This document shows, in pieces, positions 35,668 through 46,789 of a stretch of DNA of 64,000 bases; the first letter of the stretch is position 1, and every line of letters starts with the position of its first letter. The translations under genes and the position numbers were made by a program. The notes under the pieces were generated by a model, which saw only the letters and a list, made by a program, of their open reading frames with translations, was not told where the DNA came from and searched no databases. Origin of the DNA: Sinorhizobium terangae (GTDB taxonomy: Bacteria; Pseudomonadota; Alphaproteobacteria; Rhizobiales; Rhizobiaceae); the NCBI RefSeq assembly GCF_029714365.1, contig NZ_CP121659.1, positions 1,612,001-1,676,000 of the forward strand, in the 5' to 3' direction.

Positions 35668-36312
35668 ATGATCAGGATTGTGAACGGTAACGCTCGCGGA
35701 CAGCACCCGCGGGCCATCGACGAAATGTTCCGGCTGCGCAAGCGCGTGTTCCATGACTTCCTGAAATGGGACGTGAAGACGGACGGCGAGTGGGAAATCG
35801 ACCATTACGACAAGGCGAACCCCCTTTATGTAATGTCGTACGCACCGGATACCGGAAAGCTACGCGGATCGCTGCGGCTGCTGCCGACGCTTGGGCCGAA
35901 CATGCTGGACGATACGTTTCCGATTCTGCTCGGCGACAATCCCGAGATCCGTAGCGCTTCCGTGTGGGAATCGAGCCGCTTCTGCATCGATCCGGATATC
36001 TCGCAGGATCGCTCGTCGAACCAGGTAACGGTCGCCGCTGCGGAACTCATGTGTGGCGTGGGCGAACTGGGCCTTGCCTCCGGCGTCAGCCATATCGTCA
36101 CGGTCACCGACGTCTTCCTCGAAAGAATGTTCCGTCGGATGGGTTGCCCCGGCGAGCGCATTGCCGATCCTCACCGGATCGGCTCCGTCTTCGCCGTGGC
36201 AGTCGCGTGGGAAGTGACGCGAGAACTACTTGAAACGATGAAGCATGTCGCCGCAATCGAGGGCACCGTGCTCGAACGCCCGATGTCGCTCGAAACAGCA
36301 CGGGCCGCCTGA
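35668..36312 (+). CDS. sinI: Acyl-homoserine-lactone synthase SinI
   Basis: A 214-residue LuxI-family enzyme that makes N-acyl homoserine lactones from acyl-ACP and S-adenosylmethionine. Conserved residues are all present: R26 and F28 (RLRKRVFHD), W34, D45, D48, R70, and E101 with R104 (VWESSRFCID). S. meliloti SinI makes long-chain AHLs. ATG 35668 has GGAGCG 5 bases ahead; the frame is open back to 35611 across the promoter, which is not plausible coding. A GC-rich hairpin closes the gene. Confidence 0.95.
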   Translation: MIRIVNGNARGQHPRAIDEMFRLRKRVFHDFLKWDVKTDGEWEIDHYDKANPLYVMSYAPDTGKLRGSLRLLPTLGPNMLDDTFPILLGDNPEIRSASVWESSRFCIDPDISQDRSSNQVTVAAAELMCGVGELGLASGVSHIVTVTDVFLERMFRRMGCPGERIADPHRIGSVFAVAVAWEVTRELLETMKHVAAIEGTVLERPMSLETARAA

Positions 36313-36321
36313 TCCTTCTCG

Positions 36322-36343
36322 CCGGGCCGCCGTCGCGGCCCGG
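36322..36343 (+). terminator. Hairpin after sinI
   Basis: CCGGGCCGC (36322-36330) and GCGGCCCGG (36335-36343) form a perfect 9-bp stem with a 4-base loop, 9 bases after the sinI stop. The tail is TCTATTCTCTCTT, pyrimidine-rich but not a clean T-run. Confidence 0.65.
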
Positions 36344-36498
36344 TCTATTCTCTCTTGCTGCGGTGCCCTGTTAACGCAAACTCTCCCTGGACGTTGCGCT
36401 GTTACGTCAACGCCTTATGATATGGATAAACAGGAGTTGGCGGTCGCGAAAGTCCTTGAAGAACGGATCGCGCACCAAGGCAGAAGAGACGAGAGCCA

Positions 36499-37626
36499 GT
36501 GCCCCGGATCGTCATATCCCGGAACTTCAAATCCGTGGCGGTGGCCCTGCTCCAGCTGCTGTTGGCGGGCGCTGACGGTGCGTCGGCCTCGACTGTTTGC
36601 GAACGCCTGAATGCACGGCTCACTGATCTCTCCACGGCCGTCAACCCAACCGCTAACCTGCGCGATTTCACGGGTGCCGTTTCCCGCCAGAACATCGAGC
36701 TCCGCCGGGCGAAGAACGAGCGACGCCGGATGGAGTGCGGCACCGGCAGTGTCGTCGTCATCGGTGGTGACAATGATGAGGCATGCGCGGCGCTGGATGA
36801 GACCATCGCCCGCATGGAGGACAACCTTCAACGGCTCAAGGCGCACCGCCACTCGTTGATATCTGGCGACACGGGCGACACGCGCCGGCGCATTCTCGCG
36901 GCGCTGGAACTGAACGGCTGCCATGACGAGGCCAATGCCCACGATCCAGTCGAGGAGCAGGACGAGTTCGCGAGTGCTGCGGTCGATGATGCCGAGCTCC
37001 CCCGCAATATCCTCAGGGATCTTTCGCCGGACAGCGAAGATTATCCGCTGCTGGGTGACGACAGCGAGACACAGGATTTTCCCCTGCTGCACGAGGAGCC
37101 CATGGGCAGCCTCAGGACAATGTGCGTCCGCACCTGCGACGGGGCCTTTTTCCCGATCTCGTCAAATGCAACGCCCGCGGACTTTGCCCGTGACGCCGAG
37201 CTGTGTCAGGCACGCTGCCCCGGTGCGCAGACGGAACTCTACTACCACGTTCTCGCTACGGAAGAGAGCGACCAGATGGTCTCGGCCTTGACCGGAAGGC
37301 CTTATACCGAGCTGCCGACGGCCTTTGCCTACCGGACGCGCGGCGTCGGTGCGCCAGGAGTTTGCGGCTGCCGAATCCCGGCTAGTGCGGCGACAGAAAA
37401 TGGCAGGAAGGCGACGACCGGCAGCGAGCCGTCGGTCATCACGATCAATGGCGACCTGAAGCCGGCCGCGGGATCGGTACAAGCAAAGCCGGTGCGGGAA
37501 AGGCCCTACGACCCGGCGAACAGCAAGGTCCGTGTCGTGGGCCCGGCATTCCTGCCGCAAGAAAAAAGCGCGATCGACCTCAAGCACCCGCTCGGTCCGG
37601 GTTACCAGCCGGTCCAGGGCAACTGA
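36499..37626 (+). CDS. DUF2865 secreted protein
   Basis: A 375-residue exported protein. A signal-like N-terminus (SVAVALLQLLLAGADGASAS) is followed by a helical region with a conserved VCERLNARL opening. An acidic linker leads to the family's core, with VRTCDGAFFPIS, CQARCPGAQTELYYHVL and a late GVCGCRIP. The many cysteines suggest disulfides in the periplasm. Function unknown. The GTG start at 36499 is the only candidate that keeps the signal peptide. It lies 186 bases downstream of sinI but behind its terminator, so co-transcription is doubtful. Confidence 0.78.
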   Translation: MPRIVISRNFKSVAVALLQLLLAGADGASASTVCERLNARLTDLSTAVNPTANLRDFTGAVSRQNIELRRAKNERRRMECGTGSVVVIGGDNDEACAALDETIARMEDNLQRLKAHRHSLISGDTGDTRRRILAALELNGCHDEANAHDPVEEQDEFASAAVDDAELPRNILRDLSPDSEDYPLLGDDSETQDFPLLHEEPMGSLRTMCVRTCDGAFFPISSNATPADFARDAELCQARCPGAQTELYYHVLATEESDQMVSALTGRPYTELPTAFAYRTRGVGAPGVCGCRIPASAATENGRKATTGSEPSVITINGDLKPAAGSVQAKPVRERPYDPANSKVRVVGPAFLPQEKSAIDLKHPLGPGYQPVQGN

Positions 37627-37682
37627 GCCCATCTGCCGCATGCTGTCAAAGCAGTGGAGATACTGAGCTTATCGTATTGAAT

Positions 37683-38622
<940 letters not shown>

Positions 38623-38720
38623 ACGGCCGCATATGGGCACAGCCGACGGCGAAAGGCAAGACGAGCCAAGCGGCTCGCCTCACCCAAAGCCTCCGCGCGG
38701 CATGGAGAACCGGCGCCGCG

Positions 38721-39542
38721 TCAAAGCGGCGCCGCCGGATGCGGGGAGCCATCGTAGGCGCCCCAGATTGATTGGTCGAAGCAGATCACCGAACCCGTCA
38801 TCAAACCGGATTCCGCCGAGGAAAGATAGGCGCAGGCGCGCGCCACCTCGGCCGGATCGACAAGGCGGCCGAAAGGTTGGTTGGCTGCGGCCTTCTCCAG
38901 CCAGTCCGCAGGTGCATCGTGATATTCGCGTTGGATGCGATCCTCCCCCTCCGATGCCATCCAGCCGATATTGAGGCCGTTGACGCGGATACGGTTGCGC
39001 AAAAGCGCGTAGGCCGTGTTCTTCGTCAGCGTCTCCAGGGCGCCTTTCGAGGCGCAATAGGCGGCAATGAAGGGCTGGCCCGCCTTGGCCGACATCGAGC
39101 CAATGTTGACGATCGTGCCCTCGATCTTCTCGCGCCGCATTACCTTCACCGTCTCCTGCATGAGGAAGAAGGGCGCGCGCACGTTGACCGCGAACATGCG
39201 GTCGAAGAGTTCCGGCGTGGTGTCGAGGATCGTGCCACGGTCGGTGATGGCAGCGGCATTGACCAATGCGTCCACCCGGCCGAATTCCCTGTCGCAAGCC
39301 GCAACAACCTTGCGGGCGTCGTCGACCCGCTCGAGATCGGCGGCCACGTAAATCACCTTGGTGCCGGTCGCCTTGCCAATCTCGGCTGCTCTTGCCTCGC
39401 CTTTGGCAGCGTTGCGCCCGCAGATGATGATGCCGGTTGCGCCCCGTTCGGCAAAGAGCGCCGCGATCGTTGCACCGAGCCCCTGTGTGCCGCCTGTCAC
39501 GATAGCGACCTTGCCATCAAGGCGGCCATAGTCCGTGCTCAT
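38721..39542 (-). CDS. Short-chain dehydrogenase/reductase
   Basis: A 273-residue classical SDR: TGGTQGLGATIA binds the NAD(P) cofactor, NAAAITDRG replaces the usual NNAG, and the catalytic triad is S (VNIGSMSAKAG) with Y-x3-K (AAYCASKGALE). The C-terminal FDQSIWGAYDGSPH is unusually long and aromatic. It is transcribed with the PhyH gene 72 bases upstream and probably oxidises or reduces that enzyme's product. Substrate unknown. It ends ahead of the bluB riboswitch with no clear terminator between. Confidence 0.87.
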   Translation of the reverse strand: MSTDYGRLDGKVAIVTGGTQGLGATIAALFAERGATGIIICGRNAAKGEARAAEIGKATGTKVIYVAADLERVDDARKVVAACDREFGRVDALVNAAAITDRGTILDTTPELFDRMFAVNVRAPFFLMQETVKVMRREKIEGTIVNIGSMSAKAGQPFIAAYCASKGALETLTKNTAYALLRNRIRVNGLNIGWMASEGEDRIQREYHDAPADWLEKAAANQPFGRLVDPAEVARACAYLSSAESGLMTGSVICFDQSIWGAYDGSPHPAAPL

Positions 39543-39614
39543 GTAACTCCTCCTCTATTTCGCTTCCAAGCTCCCGCACTCCTTAGCGTCGGGAGTATCG
39601 CCCCGTCGCATTTC

Positions 39615-40808
39615 TCAGCTTCTCTTTTTCTCCGCCTGCGCGGCCAGTGCCTCCACGAAGGATTTGGTTTCCCAATCGGCCGCCAGCGCTTCATGCATCA
39701 GCTGTGCCTGCGTTTTCGGTGCCAGGCCGCCCAGCGGCGGGTCGCGATCGAGATTGGTCGGGAACGAGTAGCCTTCGGCGCAAGAAGCGATCGCATTGGC
39801 AATCTCGCCGGCCGAGAGCCTTCCGTCCGCTGCAAGAGCCTTCAGGGCCGGATAGAGCATGGCGCACATCCGCTCGCGATCGACCGTTTCCATCGCCCGT
39901 CCGAAGGCGGAGGAGACCTGGAGGAGATTTGCCACGCGCTTGATGTCTGCCGACCGGTTGGTGCCCGCCGCATGGAAGAGCGCCGGGTTGAAGAACACCG
40001 CATCGCCCTTCTCAAGCGGAAGCTGGACGTGGTTCTCGTCGAAATATGCTTTGAACTCCGGCCTTTTCAGCGCGAGATAGCCGGGCAAATAGCTCTGGCT
40101 GTAAGGCAGGAACAAGGTCGGCCCGCTTTCGACCGGCATGTCGCAATGGGCAACGGCGCCCTGCAGCGTCAGAACTGGCGAAAGCTTGTGCACATGTGCC
40201 GGATATTGCTCGATGACCGCCGACGTCTGGAAACCGAGATGATAGTCCCGATGCGCCGACTGTGCCGCGCCGCCCGGATTGACGCGGTTGACCTGCGCCG
40301 TCATCTGGTAGTTCGGCCCGAGCCAGGCCTCGCTGACGAGCGCGATGACCGCGTTGCCGTAGTAGGCCGCGAAATTTTCGGGAGAGCGCAGGCAATGCTT
40401 CTCCAGCGAATTCCAGATGCGGTCGTTGGCACCGGGCTTGGCGAAGTGGTCGCCGCCGCCACTGTTCGTGCGGTGTTGCTCCTCGATGATCTCGTCGAAA
40501 ACACGGCTTGCTTCGTCGATAATGCTTGTGTCGGTGAAGGCGCGCTTGAACACCGCAACGCCCGGCCCTTCGGCCAGCACCGCGCAAATCTCCCCCAGAG
40601 CTGCGCGCCGACCGTCATCCGTCCTGCAATCGGCAACGAGGCTGGCACTGTCATAGATCAGGATGTTCTTTTGGCAATCGGCTGCATGCGGATAGTCGAT
40701 CGGGTTGGTGCGGCGCTCGACCTCGGCGCGGAACGCCTCGATGCTGCAGGATTCCTCCGTCAGCCATACGCGTTCGACGCGCCTCCTCGCCGTGTTGTCG
40801 ATCTTCAT
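39615..40808 (-). CDS. Phytanoyl-CoA dioxygenase (PhyH) family protein
   Basis: A 397-residue Fe(II)/2-oxoglutarate-type oxygenase. The iron triad appears as H-x-D in SAHRDYHLGF and a distal H in NPALFHAAGTN, followed by an arginine (ADIKRVANLL) suited to bind 2-oxoglutarate. It is longer than most PhyH proteins, with about 85 extra N-terminal residues and a 70-residue C-terminal extension. It forms an operon with the SDR gene and diverges from a LacI-type regulator, which suggests an inducible catabolic step. I cannot name the substrate. Confidence 0.82.
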   Translation of the reverse strand: MKIDNTARRRVERVWLTEESCSIEAFRAEVERRTNPIDYPHAADCQKNILIYDSASLVADCRTDDGRRAALGEICAVLAEGPGVAVFKRAFTDTSIIDEASRVFDEIIEEQHRTNSGGGDHFAKPGANDRIWNSLEKHCLRSPENFAAYYGNAVIALVSEAWLGPNYQMTAQVNRVNPGGAAQSAHRDYHLGFQTSAVIEQYPAHVHKLSPVLTLQGAVAHCDMPVESGPTLFLPYSQSYLPGYLALKRPEFKAYFDENHVQLPLEKGDAVFFNPALFHAAGTNRSADIKRVANLLQVSSAFGRAMETVDRERMCAMLYPALKALAADGRLSAGEIANAIASCAEGYSFPTNLDRDPPLGGLAPKTQAQLMHEALAADWETKSFVEALAAQAEKKRS

Positions 40809-40906
40809 CCGATCTCCTCCTCGAGAAAATACAGTACCGACTATACGTCTCGCCCGCTTCTGGGATAGAGCAGGAATCCATCAAAAAACCATCACAAGGC
40901 TTGTTC

Positions 40907-41929
40907 GTGGCACATCCGTTTCTGGTCAAGGATATCGCATTTCAGGCAGGTGTGAGCACGGCCACGGTCGACCGGGTGCTCAATGATCGGACGGGGGTGC
41001 GCCCGCAGACGGTAGCGCGCGTCAAGGCGGCGATCCGCGAGCTTGAGAAGCAACAGGCGGGCATGGAGATCCAGGGTCGGAAATATGCGATCGACGTGGT
41101 GATGGAAGCGCCGGAGCGCTTTACCGACGCCGTGCGACGCGCTTTCGAAAATGAAGCGACGACCTTCATGCCGACGATCTTCCGCTGCCGCTTTCATTTG
41201 GCAGAAACGATGCGAGCACAGGAGATCGCGCAATTGCTCGACCGGATCCGCCTGCGTGGCACCGATGGCGTCGTCCTCAAGGCACCGGATGTGCCCGAAG
41301 TGACCGCTGCCGTGGCGCGGCTCGAAAGCGCGGACATAGCGGTGGTGACGCTCGTCACCGATCTTCCACACTCCGCTAGAACGGCCTATGCAGGGGCCGA
41401 CAACCGCGCGGCCGGCGAGACCGCCGCCTATCTGATCGGCGAGCGCTTCGCCGGTCAGGCGGCGACCGTATTGGTCACGCTCTCAAGCAACCGCTTCCGC
41501 GGAGAAGAGGAGCGGGAGATCGGTTTCCGCCGGATATTGCGCGAGCGCTACCCTTCGATTGGTATCGTCGAGATCAGCGAGGGTTTTGGCAAGAGCGAGG
41601 AAACCGGCGTCCTCGCCCTTGATGCGCTGACGCGTCACCCCGAGATCAACGCCGCCTATTCGATCGGCGGAGGAAACCGCGCCGTGCTTGCCGCTTTCCA
41701 TCAGCTCGACCGGACTTGTTCACTCTTCGTCGCTCATGATCTCGACCAGGAAAATCTGGAACTCCTGAGGGACGGACGCGTGCATTTCGTGCTGCATCAT
41801 GACTTGAAGACGGACGCGCGTACGGCGTTTCGCGCCATCATGGGAAGAAGAACGGCTGTCGCCGGTTCCGGAGGCCAGTGCCTTTCGGCGGTCGAGGTGA
41901 TCACGCCCTACAATCTGCCGGTCGCCTGA
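40907..41929 (+). CDS. LacI-family transcriptional regulator
   Basis: A 340-residue regulator: an N-terminal LacI helix-turn-helix (VKDIAFQAGVSTATVDRVLN) and a periplasmic-binding-protein-like sensor domain (YAIDVVMEAP ... ITPYNLPVA) that would bind a small sugar or sugar-like ligand. The GTG at 40907 has AAGG 7 bases ahead; a TTG at 40901 is the alternative. It is divergent from the PhyH-SDR operon (98-base gap) and probably represses it. VDRVLN instead of the common VSRVLN is typical of the subgroup with ABC-sugar-type sensors. Confidence 0.88.
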   Translation: MAHPFLVKDIAFQAGVSTATVDRVLNDRTGVRPQTVARVKAAIRELEKQQAGMEIQGRKYAIDVVMEAPERFTDAVRRAFENEATTFMPTIFRCRFHLAETMRAQEIAQLLDRIRLRGTDGVVLKAPDVPEVTAAVARLESADIAVVTLVTDLPHSARTAYAGADNRAAGETAAYLIGERFAGQAATVLVTLSSNRFRGEEEREIGFRRILRERYPSIGIVEISEGFGKSEETGVLALDALTRHPEINAAYSIGGGNRAVLAAFHQLDRTCSLFVAHDLDQENLELLRDGRVHFVLHHDLKTDARTAFRAIMGRRTAVAGSGGQCLSAVEVITPYNLPVA

Positions 41930-41953
41930 GGCGACGTACATGCTGCGAGGGAA

Positions 41954-42778
41954 TCACTCAGGCTGATACCGCACGAACGCAAATGCCTCGCGGGTCGGCG
42001 ACCAGCTTGGAACATTCATCGTCCCCTGCCCGCCGAAGAGCTCGAACAGCACGCGCGCATTGCCGCCTTCCGGATCCATGAGGCGAAGCCTGACGTCAAG
42101 ATCACGCGGGTGGTCGAAGACGTCGCCGTCATAGGAGAGCACCAGCAGGTGCCGGCCATCCGGTGAGGGATGCGGAAACCAGTCGCCATAAGGGCTGTCG
42201 GTGATGCGTTGCACATCGCTGCCGTCGGGGCGAACCCGCCAGATCTGCATGCGGCCGGTGCGGCTGGAATTGAAATAGATCCAGTGCCCATCCGGCGACC
42301 AGTCCGGCCCGTCATTGCGCCCTTCGCCGTGGGTCAGGCGACGCTCCTCGCCGCCTTCGGTCGGGATCGTGTAGATGTCGAAGACCTGATCGCGGATACC
42401 GCAGTAGGCAAGTGTCCGCCCGTCCGGCGACCAGCCGTGCCAGTAGGACGGCAGATTCGGCGTCACCAAACGGGGCACCCCGCCCTCGATCGGCAGGACG
42501 TAGATCGCCGACTTGCCGAATTCGCTCTTGTCGCTGATGACGAGCGTCTGACCATCCGGTGAAATGCCGTGGTCGTTGTTGCATTGGCGGGCAAAGCCGG
42601 TGTCGATCTCAACGGGTTCGGAGCCGTCAAGCGCGAGACGATAAAGCCGGCCATCACCGTTGATCACCAGATAGCGTCCATCCGGCGACCAGTTCGGCGC
42701 CTCGACCAGTCGCTCTGTCTGCCAGACGATGCGAGCCTCGCCACTGCCGATGTCGAAGATCTCCACCGAACTGCGCAT
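41954..42778 (-). CDS. TolB-like beta-propeller protein
   Basis: A 274-residue protein made of about six PD40/WD40-like blades, each carrying a variant of the pattern WSPDGRxL ([60 protein letters not shown]). There is no signal peptide, so unlike TolB it should stay in the cytoplasm. Function unknown; relatives are annotated as TolB or biopolymer-transport proteins by fold alone. Its start is 2 bases past the nadE stop, so it is co-transcribed with nadE. Confidence 0.82.
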   Translation of the reverse strand: MRSSVEIFDIGSGEARIVWQTERLVEAPNWSPDGRYLVINGDGRLYRLALDGSEPVEIDTGFARQCNNDHGISPDGQTLVISDKSEFGKSAIYVLPIEGGVPRLVTPNLPSYWHGWSPDGRTLAYCGIRDQVFDIYTIPTEGGEERRLTHGEGRNDGPDWSPDGHWIYFNSSRTGRMQIWRVRPDGSDVQRITDSPYGDWFPHPSPDGRHLLVLSYDGDVFDHPRDLDVRLRLMDPEGGNARVLFELFGGQGTMNVPSWSPTREAFAFVRYQPE

Positions 42779-42780
42779 TG

Positions 42781-44463
42781 CTATCCCCTGTCACGGAAAC
42801 GATTAGTAATCGGATAGCGCCGGTCGCGACCGAAGTTCTTCTTGGTGATTTTCACGCCCGGGGCTGACTGGCGGCGCTTGTATTCGGCGATGTAAAGCAG
42901 GTGTTCGACGCGATGGACTGTCGGTTCGTCATGCCCGCGGGCGACGATTTCCTCCGTGCTCATCTCCTTTTCCACCAGGCACTCGAGAATGTCGTCGAGC
43001 ACCGGATAGGGCGGCAGCGAATCCTGGTCGGTCTGGTTCGGCCGGAGTTCGGCAGAAGGCGCCTTGTCGATGATGTTCTGCGGAATGACTTCACCGGAAG
43101 GCCCGAGCGCGCCAGGCGGCACCGCGCTGTTGCGCCAGCGCGAAAGCGCATAGACCTGCATCTTGTAGAGGTCCTTGATCGGGTTGAAGCCGCCGTTCAT
43201 GTCGCCGTAAAGTGTGGCGTAGCCGACCGACATCTCCGACTTGTTACCGGTCGTGACCACCATCGAGCCGAATTTGTTGGAGATCGCCATAAGGATCGTC
43301 CCGCGCGTTCGGCTCTGGAGGTTCTCCTCGGTAATGCCGAGTTCGGTGCCCTCGAAGGCATCGGAGAGCGCGTTGAGGAAGCCTTCCACCGGCTCTTCGA
43401 TCGCGACGATGTCGTAGCGGCATCCGAGCGCCTTGGCACAGGCCTCGGCGTCCTTCAGCGACTCTTGCGAGGTATATCGGTACGGCAACATGACGGTGCG
43501 CACCCGTTCCTCGCCGAGCGCATCGACGGCGAGCGCCGTGCAAATTGCCGAGTCGATGCCGCCCGAAAGGCCGAGCACGACATTCTTGAAGCCGTTCTTG
43601 TTGACGTAGTCCCGGAGACCCAGCATGCAGGCGCGGTAGTCCGCCTCGTCGCTTTCCGGTATGCGGGAATTTAACCCGTTTGACGAGGTCCAACCCTCCT
43701 CGCCCCGCCTCCATTCGGAGATCGCGACCGCCTCCTCGAACTGGCTCATCTGGAAGGCGAGCGACTTGTCCGCGTTGAAGGCGAAGCTCGCACCGTCGAA
43801 GACCAGTTCGTCCTGACCGCCGAGCTGATTTGCATAGATCATCGGCAAACCCGTCTCGATCACCTGCTTGAGGACGACCTGATGGCGGATATCGACCTTG
43901 CCGCGGTAATAGGGCGAACCGTTCGGAGAAAGCAGGATTTCGGCGCCGCTTTCCTTGAGTGTCTCGCAGACGCCGAGCTCGCCCCAGATGTCCTCGCAGA
44001 TCGGTATGCCGATGCGCACGCCGCGGAAGTTGACGGGTCCGGGCATTCCACCGGCGTCGAACACCCGCTTCTCGTCGAACTCGCCGTAGTTGGGGAGATC
44101 CACCTTGTCGCGGATCGCAATGATCCTGCCCTCGTCCAGGACCGCGATCGAATTGTGACGGAGCGCTCCGGCCTGACGGGGAAAGCCGATGACGACGCCC
44201 GGGCCTCCATCTGCCGTATCGGCGGCGAGCCTCTCCACCGCCTGCAGGCAGGCCTTCAGAAATGCCGGTTTCAGAACGAGATCTTCCGGTGGGTAACCGG
44301 AAATGAAGAGTTCGGTGAACAGGAGCAAATCGGCGCCCTGGCGCGCCGCGTCCGCGCGCGCCTCGCGTGCCTTCGCCAGATTGCCGGCGATGTCGCCAAC
44401 GGTCGGATTGAGCTGGGCCACGGCGATCCGTAGCGTTGAGGGAGCGGCTTTCTGTGCAGTCAT
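42781..44463 (-). CDS. nadE: Glutamine-dependent NAD+ synthetase
   Basis: A 560-residue two-domain enzyme that amidates nicotinic acid adenine dinucleotide to NAD+ using glutamine. The N-terminal nitrilase-type glutaminase has the triad E51, K120 and C156 (IPICEDIWG). The C-terminal synthetase has the pyrophosphate loop [10 protein letters not shown] (about 297-306), [12 protein letters not shown] and the [19 protein letters not shown] ending. Length matches the long bacterial form. First gene of a pair with the TolB-like protein. Confidence 0.96.
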   Translation of the reverse strand: MTAQKAAPSTLRIAVAQLNPTVGDIAGNLAKAREARADAARQGADLLLFTELFISGYPPEDLVLKPAFLKACLQAVERLAADTADGGPGVVIGFPRQAGALRHNSIAVLDEGRIIAIRDKVDLPNYGEFDEKRVFDAGGMPGPVNFRGVRIGIPICEDIWGELGVCETLKESGAEILLSPNGSPYYRGKVDIRHQVVLKQVIETGLPMIYANQLGGQDELVFDGASFAFNADKSLAFQMSQFEEAVAISEWRRGEEGWTSSNGLNSRIPESDEADYRACMLGLRDYVNKNGFKNVVLGLSGGIDSAICTALAVDALGEERVRTVMLPYRYTSQESLKDAEACAKALGCRYDIVAIEEPVEGFLNALSDAFEGTELGITEENLQSRTRGTILMAISNKFGSMVVTTGNKSEMSVGYATLYGDMNGGFNPIKDLYKMQVYALSRWRNSAVPPGALGPSGEVIPQNIIDKAPSAELRPNQTDQDSLPPYPVLDDILECLVEKEMSTEEIVARGHDEPTVHRVEHLLYIAEYKRRQSAPGVKITKKNFGRDRRYPITNRFRDRG

Positions 44464-44711
44464 GAGCGGGCCTGTGGTCTGTTCTCAGCGAATACATCTG
44501 ACATACGCCCTGTTCTTAGCGCATACGGCGACAAAAAACCCACAGCCAATCGCATTCAATTCAAAAATTCCGAAAAATTCTGCATTTCCCGCCCTTTACG
44601 TGGCGAGATCACGGTCTTTTTGCGGGCATGGAACTCGCAACCATCTTAGCCGGTTTAGCCATTCATCCCCCGTTCAACATGACAGTCGTATGACAGTAAG
44701 ACGAAAGATTT

Positions 44712-46652
44712 ATGAAATTGGAGACGCCGTTGGCCAGTATCGATTCCGCCGCCGCGAGACGCTCCCAGACCTTTGTCGATAGGTCTGGGGCCTCCGTCAG
44801 GAACGCCAAGGCGCTGGCCGGCACGCGCAGCGCGTTTTTCTCCCTTTTTATAGCTGCGGCGCTCGTATTCGCGATCGAACTGATCGTGCGCCAGTCCCTC
44901 GCCGAGACCGTCGCCTATTTCATCGATCCCATGCGTCCGGCGTGGACGACCATCGCTGTTTTCTTCCTGGTTCTGCTTGCTGTCGACGCACTCTTCGGCC
45001 GCGAGCACAAGGCGGCCCTCCTTGTCGTGCCGCTCGCGATTTTGCCAGCATTCATCAGCGAGCAGAAGCAGGTCTTCCTCTCCGATCCGCTTTATCCGAC
45101 CGATTTCCTTTTCGGACGGCAGATCATGGAATTGATGCCCGTCCTTGTTAAGGACCGCCCGTGGACCGCCGTCGCGGTCGTGGTGGGGTTGATCGCCATG
45201 ATCGCCACCATCGGCCTGCTCATGCGCTATGCCTGGCGGAACTTTCCCAAGCTGACGCGCAGGGAGCGTCTCGTTCGCGTCGGCTTTGCGCTGCCGCTTC
45301 TCGTCGCCTTCTGGCACATCATGGACTACAACCAGTTCTCGTGGATCCGCGATCGCTTGCGGGTGATCCCGATCATGTGGGACCAGACCGAGAACTATCG
45401 CCACAACGGCTTTGCGCTCGCCTTTGCGATCAACCTGCCGATGGCCAATGTCAGCGCGCCGGCGGGCTACATGGCGGATGCGATCGACCGCATTCCGGTC
45501 AAGCCTCTGCCTGCCGGAACGACGCATCGCGGCAAGCCGGATGTGATCGTGGTCATGAGCGAATCCTTCTGGGATCCGACACGCCTGCCGAACGTGAAGC
45601 TTTCCCCCGATCCGATGCCGACGGTCCGCGAAATGCAGGTGGGTAACGTCTTCTCGCCGGAATTCGGCGGCATGACCGCCAATATCGAATTCGAGACGCT
45701 GACCGGCTTTTCGAATGCCTTCCTGCCCTATGGCAGCATTCCCTACCAGCAATATATCCGCAAACCGATCCCCTCCCTCGCAACCTTCTTCCGCAGCGAA
45801 GGCTATGTCTCGCGCGCCATCCATCCCTTCCAGGGCTGGTTCTGGAACCGCACAGCCGTCTACAAGGCCTTCGGCTTCGACACGTTCCGCTCGGAAGAGA
45901 ACCTGCCGGCGATGCAGAAGCGCGGGATCTTCGCCTCGGACGAATCGCTGATGAAGGAGATCATCCGCCAAGCGGATGCCATGAGAGACCCCTTCTTCTT
46001 CTTCACGGTGACCTTGCAGGGCCATGGTCCCTACGAGCCGAACCGCTATGCGAGGAACACGATCAAGGTCGAAGGTAACCTCCCCGAAGGTGACCGCCAG
46101 GTGCTCGCCACCTATGCCCAGGGCATCAAGGAAGCGGACGACAGCCTGAAGATGCTGATGGACTGGGCGAAGAAGCGCGACCGCGAGACGATAATCGTGC
46201 TCTTCGGCGATCATCTCCCGCCGCTCAACACCGTCTACACCAACACCGGTTACATGAACGACGTGACCGCCTCGCGCAAGGGTACGAAGGAGCAGATGAA
46301 GGCGCAGCACGAAACGCCGCTCGTCGTCTGGTCGAACAAAACGGGCCCGAAAAAGAACATCGGGACGATCAGCCCGGCCTTCCTTTCCTATCAGATCCTG
46401 AAGCAGGCCGGTTACGAGCACCCCTATTACACCGGCTTCCTGGGCAAGGTTTACGATCAATACCGCGTCGTCGACCGCTATATGGTGATCCGCAAGAACG
46501 GCAAGGACATCGCAGAGTGGTCGCGACGGCCGAAGATACCCGCGTCGCTGCGCGATTACCGCTTCCTCCAGCACGACATGATGTTCGGCAAGCGGTTCAG
46601 CACGGATCGCTTCTTCAAGTCCCACGCCGAACTCTTCCCCGTCGGTTCCTGA
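44712..46652 (+). CDS. LTA synthase/phosphoglycerol-transferase-like membrane sulfatase-fold protein
   Basis: A 646-residue protein. Five or so N-terminal membrane helices (about residues 40-210) precede a large periplasmic alkaline-phosphatase/sulfatase-fold domain. Metal and nucleophile motifs are VVMSESFWDPT, the GGMTANIEFETLTG threonine region, the FTVTLQGHGPYEP loop and VLFGDHLPPL. This is the architecture of phosphoglycerol transferases that modify periplasmic glucans (S. meliloti CgmB) and of lipoteichoic acid synthases. I favour a glucan or envelope modification, but cannot tell whether it is CgmB itself. The start ATG 44712 may be replaced by the TTG at 44739. Confidence 0.85.
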   Translation: MKLETPLASIDSAAARRSQTFVDRSGASVRNAKALAGTRSAFFSLFIAAALVFAIELIVRQSLAETVAYFIDPMRPAWTTIAVFFLVLLAVDALFGREHKAALLVVPLAILPAFISEQKQVFLSDPLYPTDFLFGRQIMELMPVLVKDRPWTAVAVVVGLIAMIATIGLLMRYAWRNFPKLTRRERLVRVGFALPLLVAFWHIMDYNQFSWIRDRLRVIPIMWDQTENYRHNGFALAFAINLPMANVSAPAGYMADAIDRIPVKPLPAGTTHRGKPDVIVVMSESFWDPTRLPNVKLSPDPMPTVREMQVGNVFSPEFGGMTANIEFETLTGFSNAFLPYGSIPYQQYIRKPIPSLATFFRSEGYVSRAIHPFQGWFWNRTAVYKAFGFDTFRSEENLPAMQKRGIFASDESLMKEIIRQADAMRDPFFFFTVTLQGHGPYEPNRYARNTIKVEGNLPEGDRQVLATYAQGIKEADDSLKMLMDWAKKRDRETIIVLFGDHLPPLNTVYTNTGYMNDVTASRKGTKEQMKAQHETPLVVWSNKTGPKKNIGTISPAFLSYQILKQAGYEHPYYTGFLGKVYDQYRVVDRYMVIRKNGKDIAEWSRRPKIPASLRDYRFLQHDMMFGKRFSTDRFFKSHAELFPVGS

Positions 46653-46657
46653 ATCCC

Positions 46658-46687
46658 GACGGCGGGGCACGAACTGCCCCGGCCGTC
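46658..46687 (+). terminator. Hairpin after the phosphoglycerol-transferase-like gene
   Basis: GACGGC-GGGGCA (46658-46669) pairs with TGCCCC and GCCGTC (46675-46687, one bulged G) around a 5-base loop, 5 bases after the stop. It lacks a T-run, so it may be a rho-dependent or mRNA-stabilising structure. Confidence 0.45.
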
Positions 46688-46789
46688 GTAGCCAGCCTCT
46701 GCGTGACAACCCGGCATACGCTCCTTCGAGCATCGCCAAGGCTGTTGACGGAAAACCGCTTCACAGATTTCCCGGCACTGTCCTAAATA

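Noticed and set aside
44655..46739. 694-codon minus-strand frame opposite the phosphoglycerol-transferase-like gene
   Set aside because: Arg/His/Asp-rich shadow; the plus strand has membrane helices and metal-site motifs.
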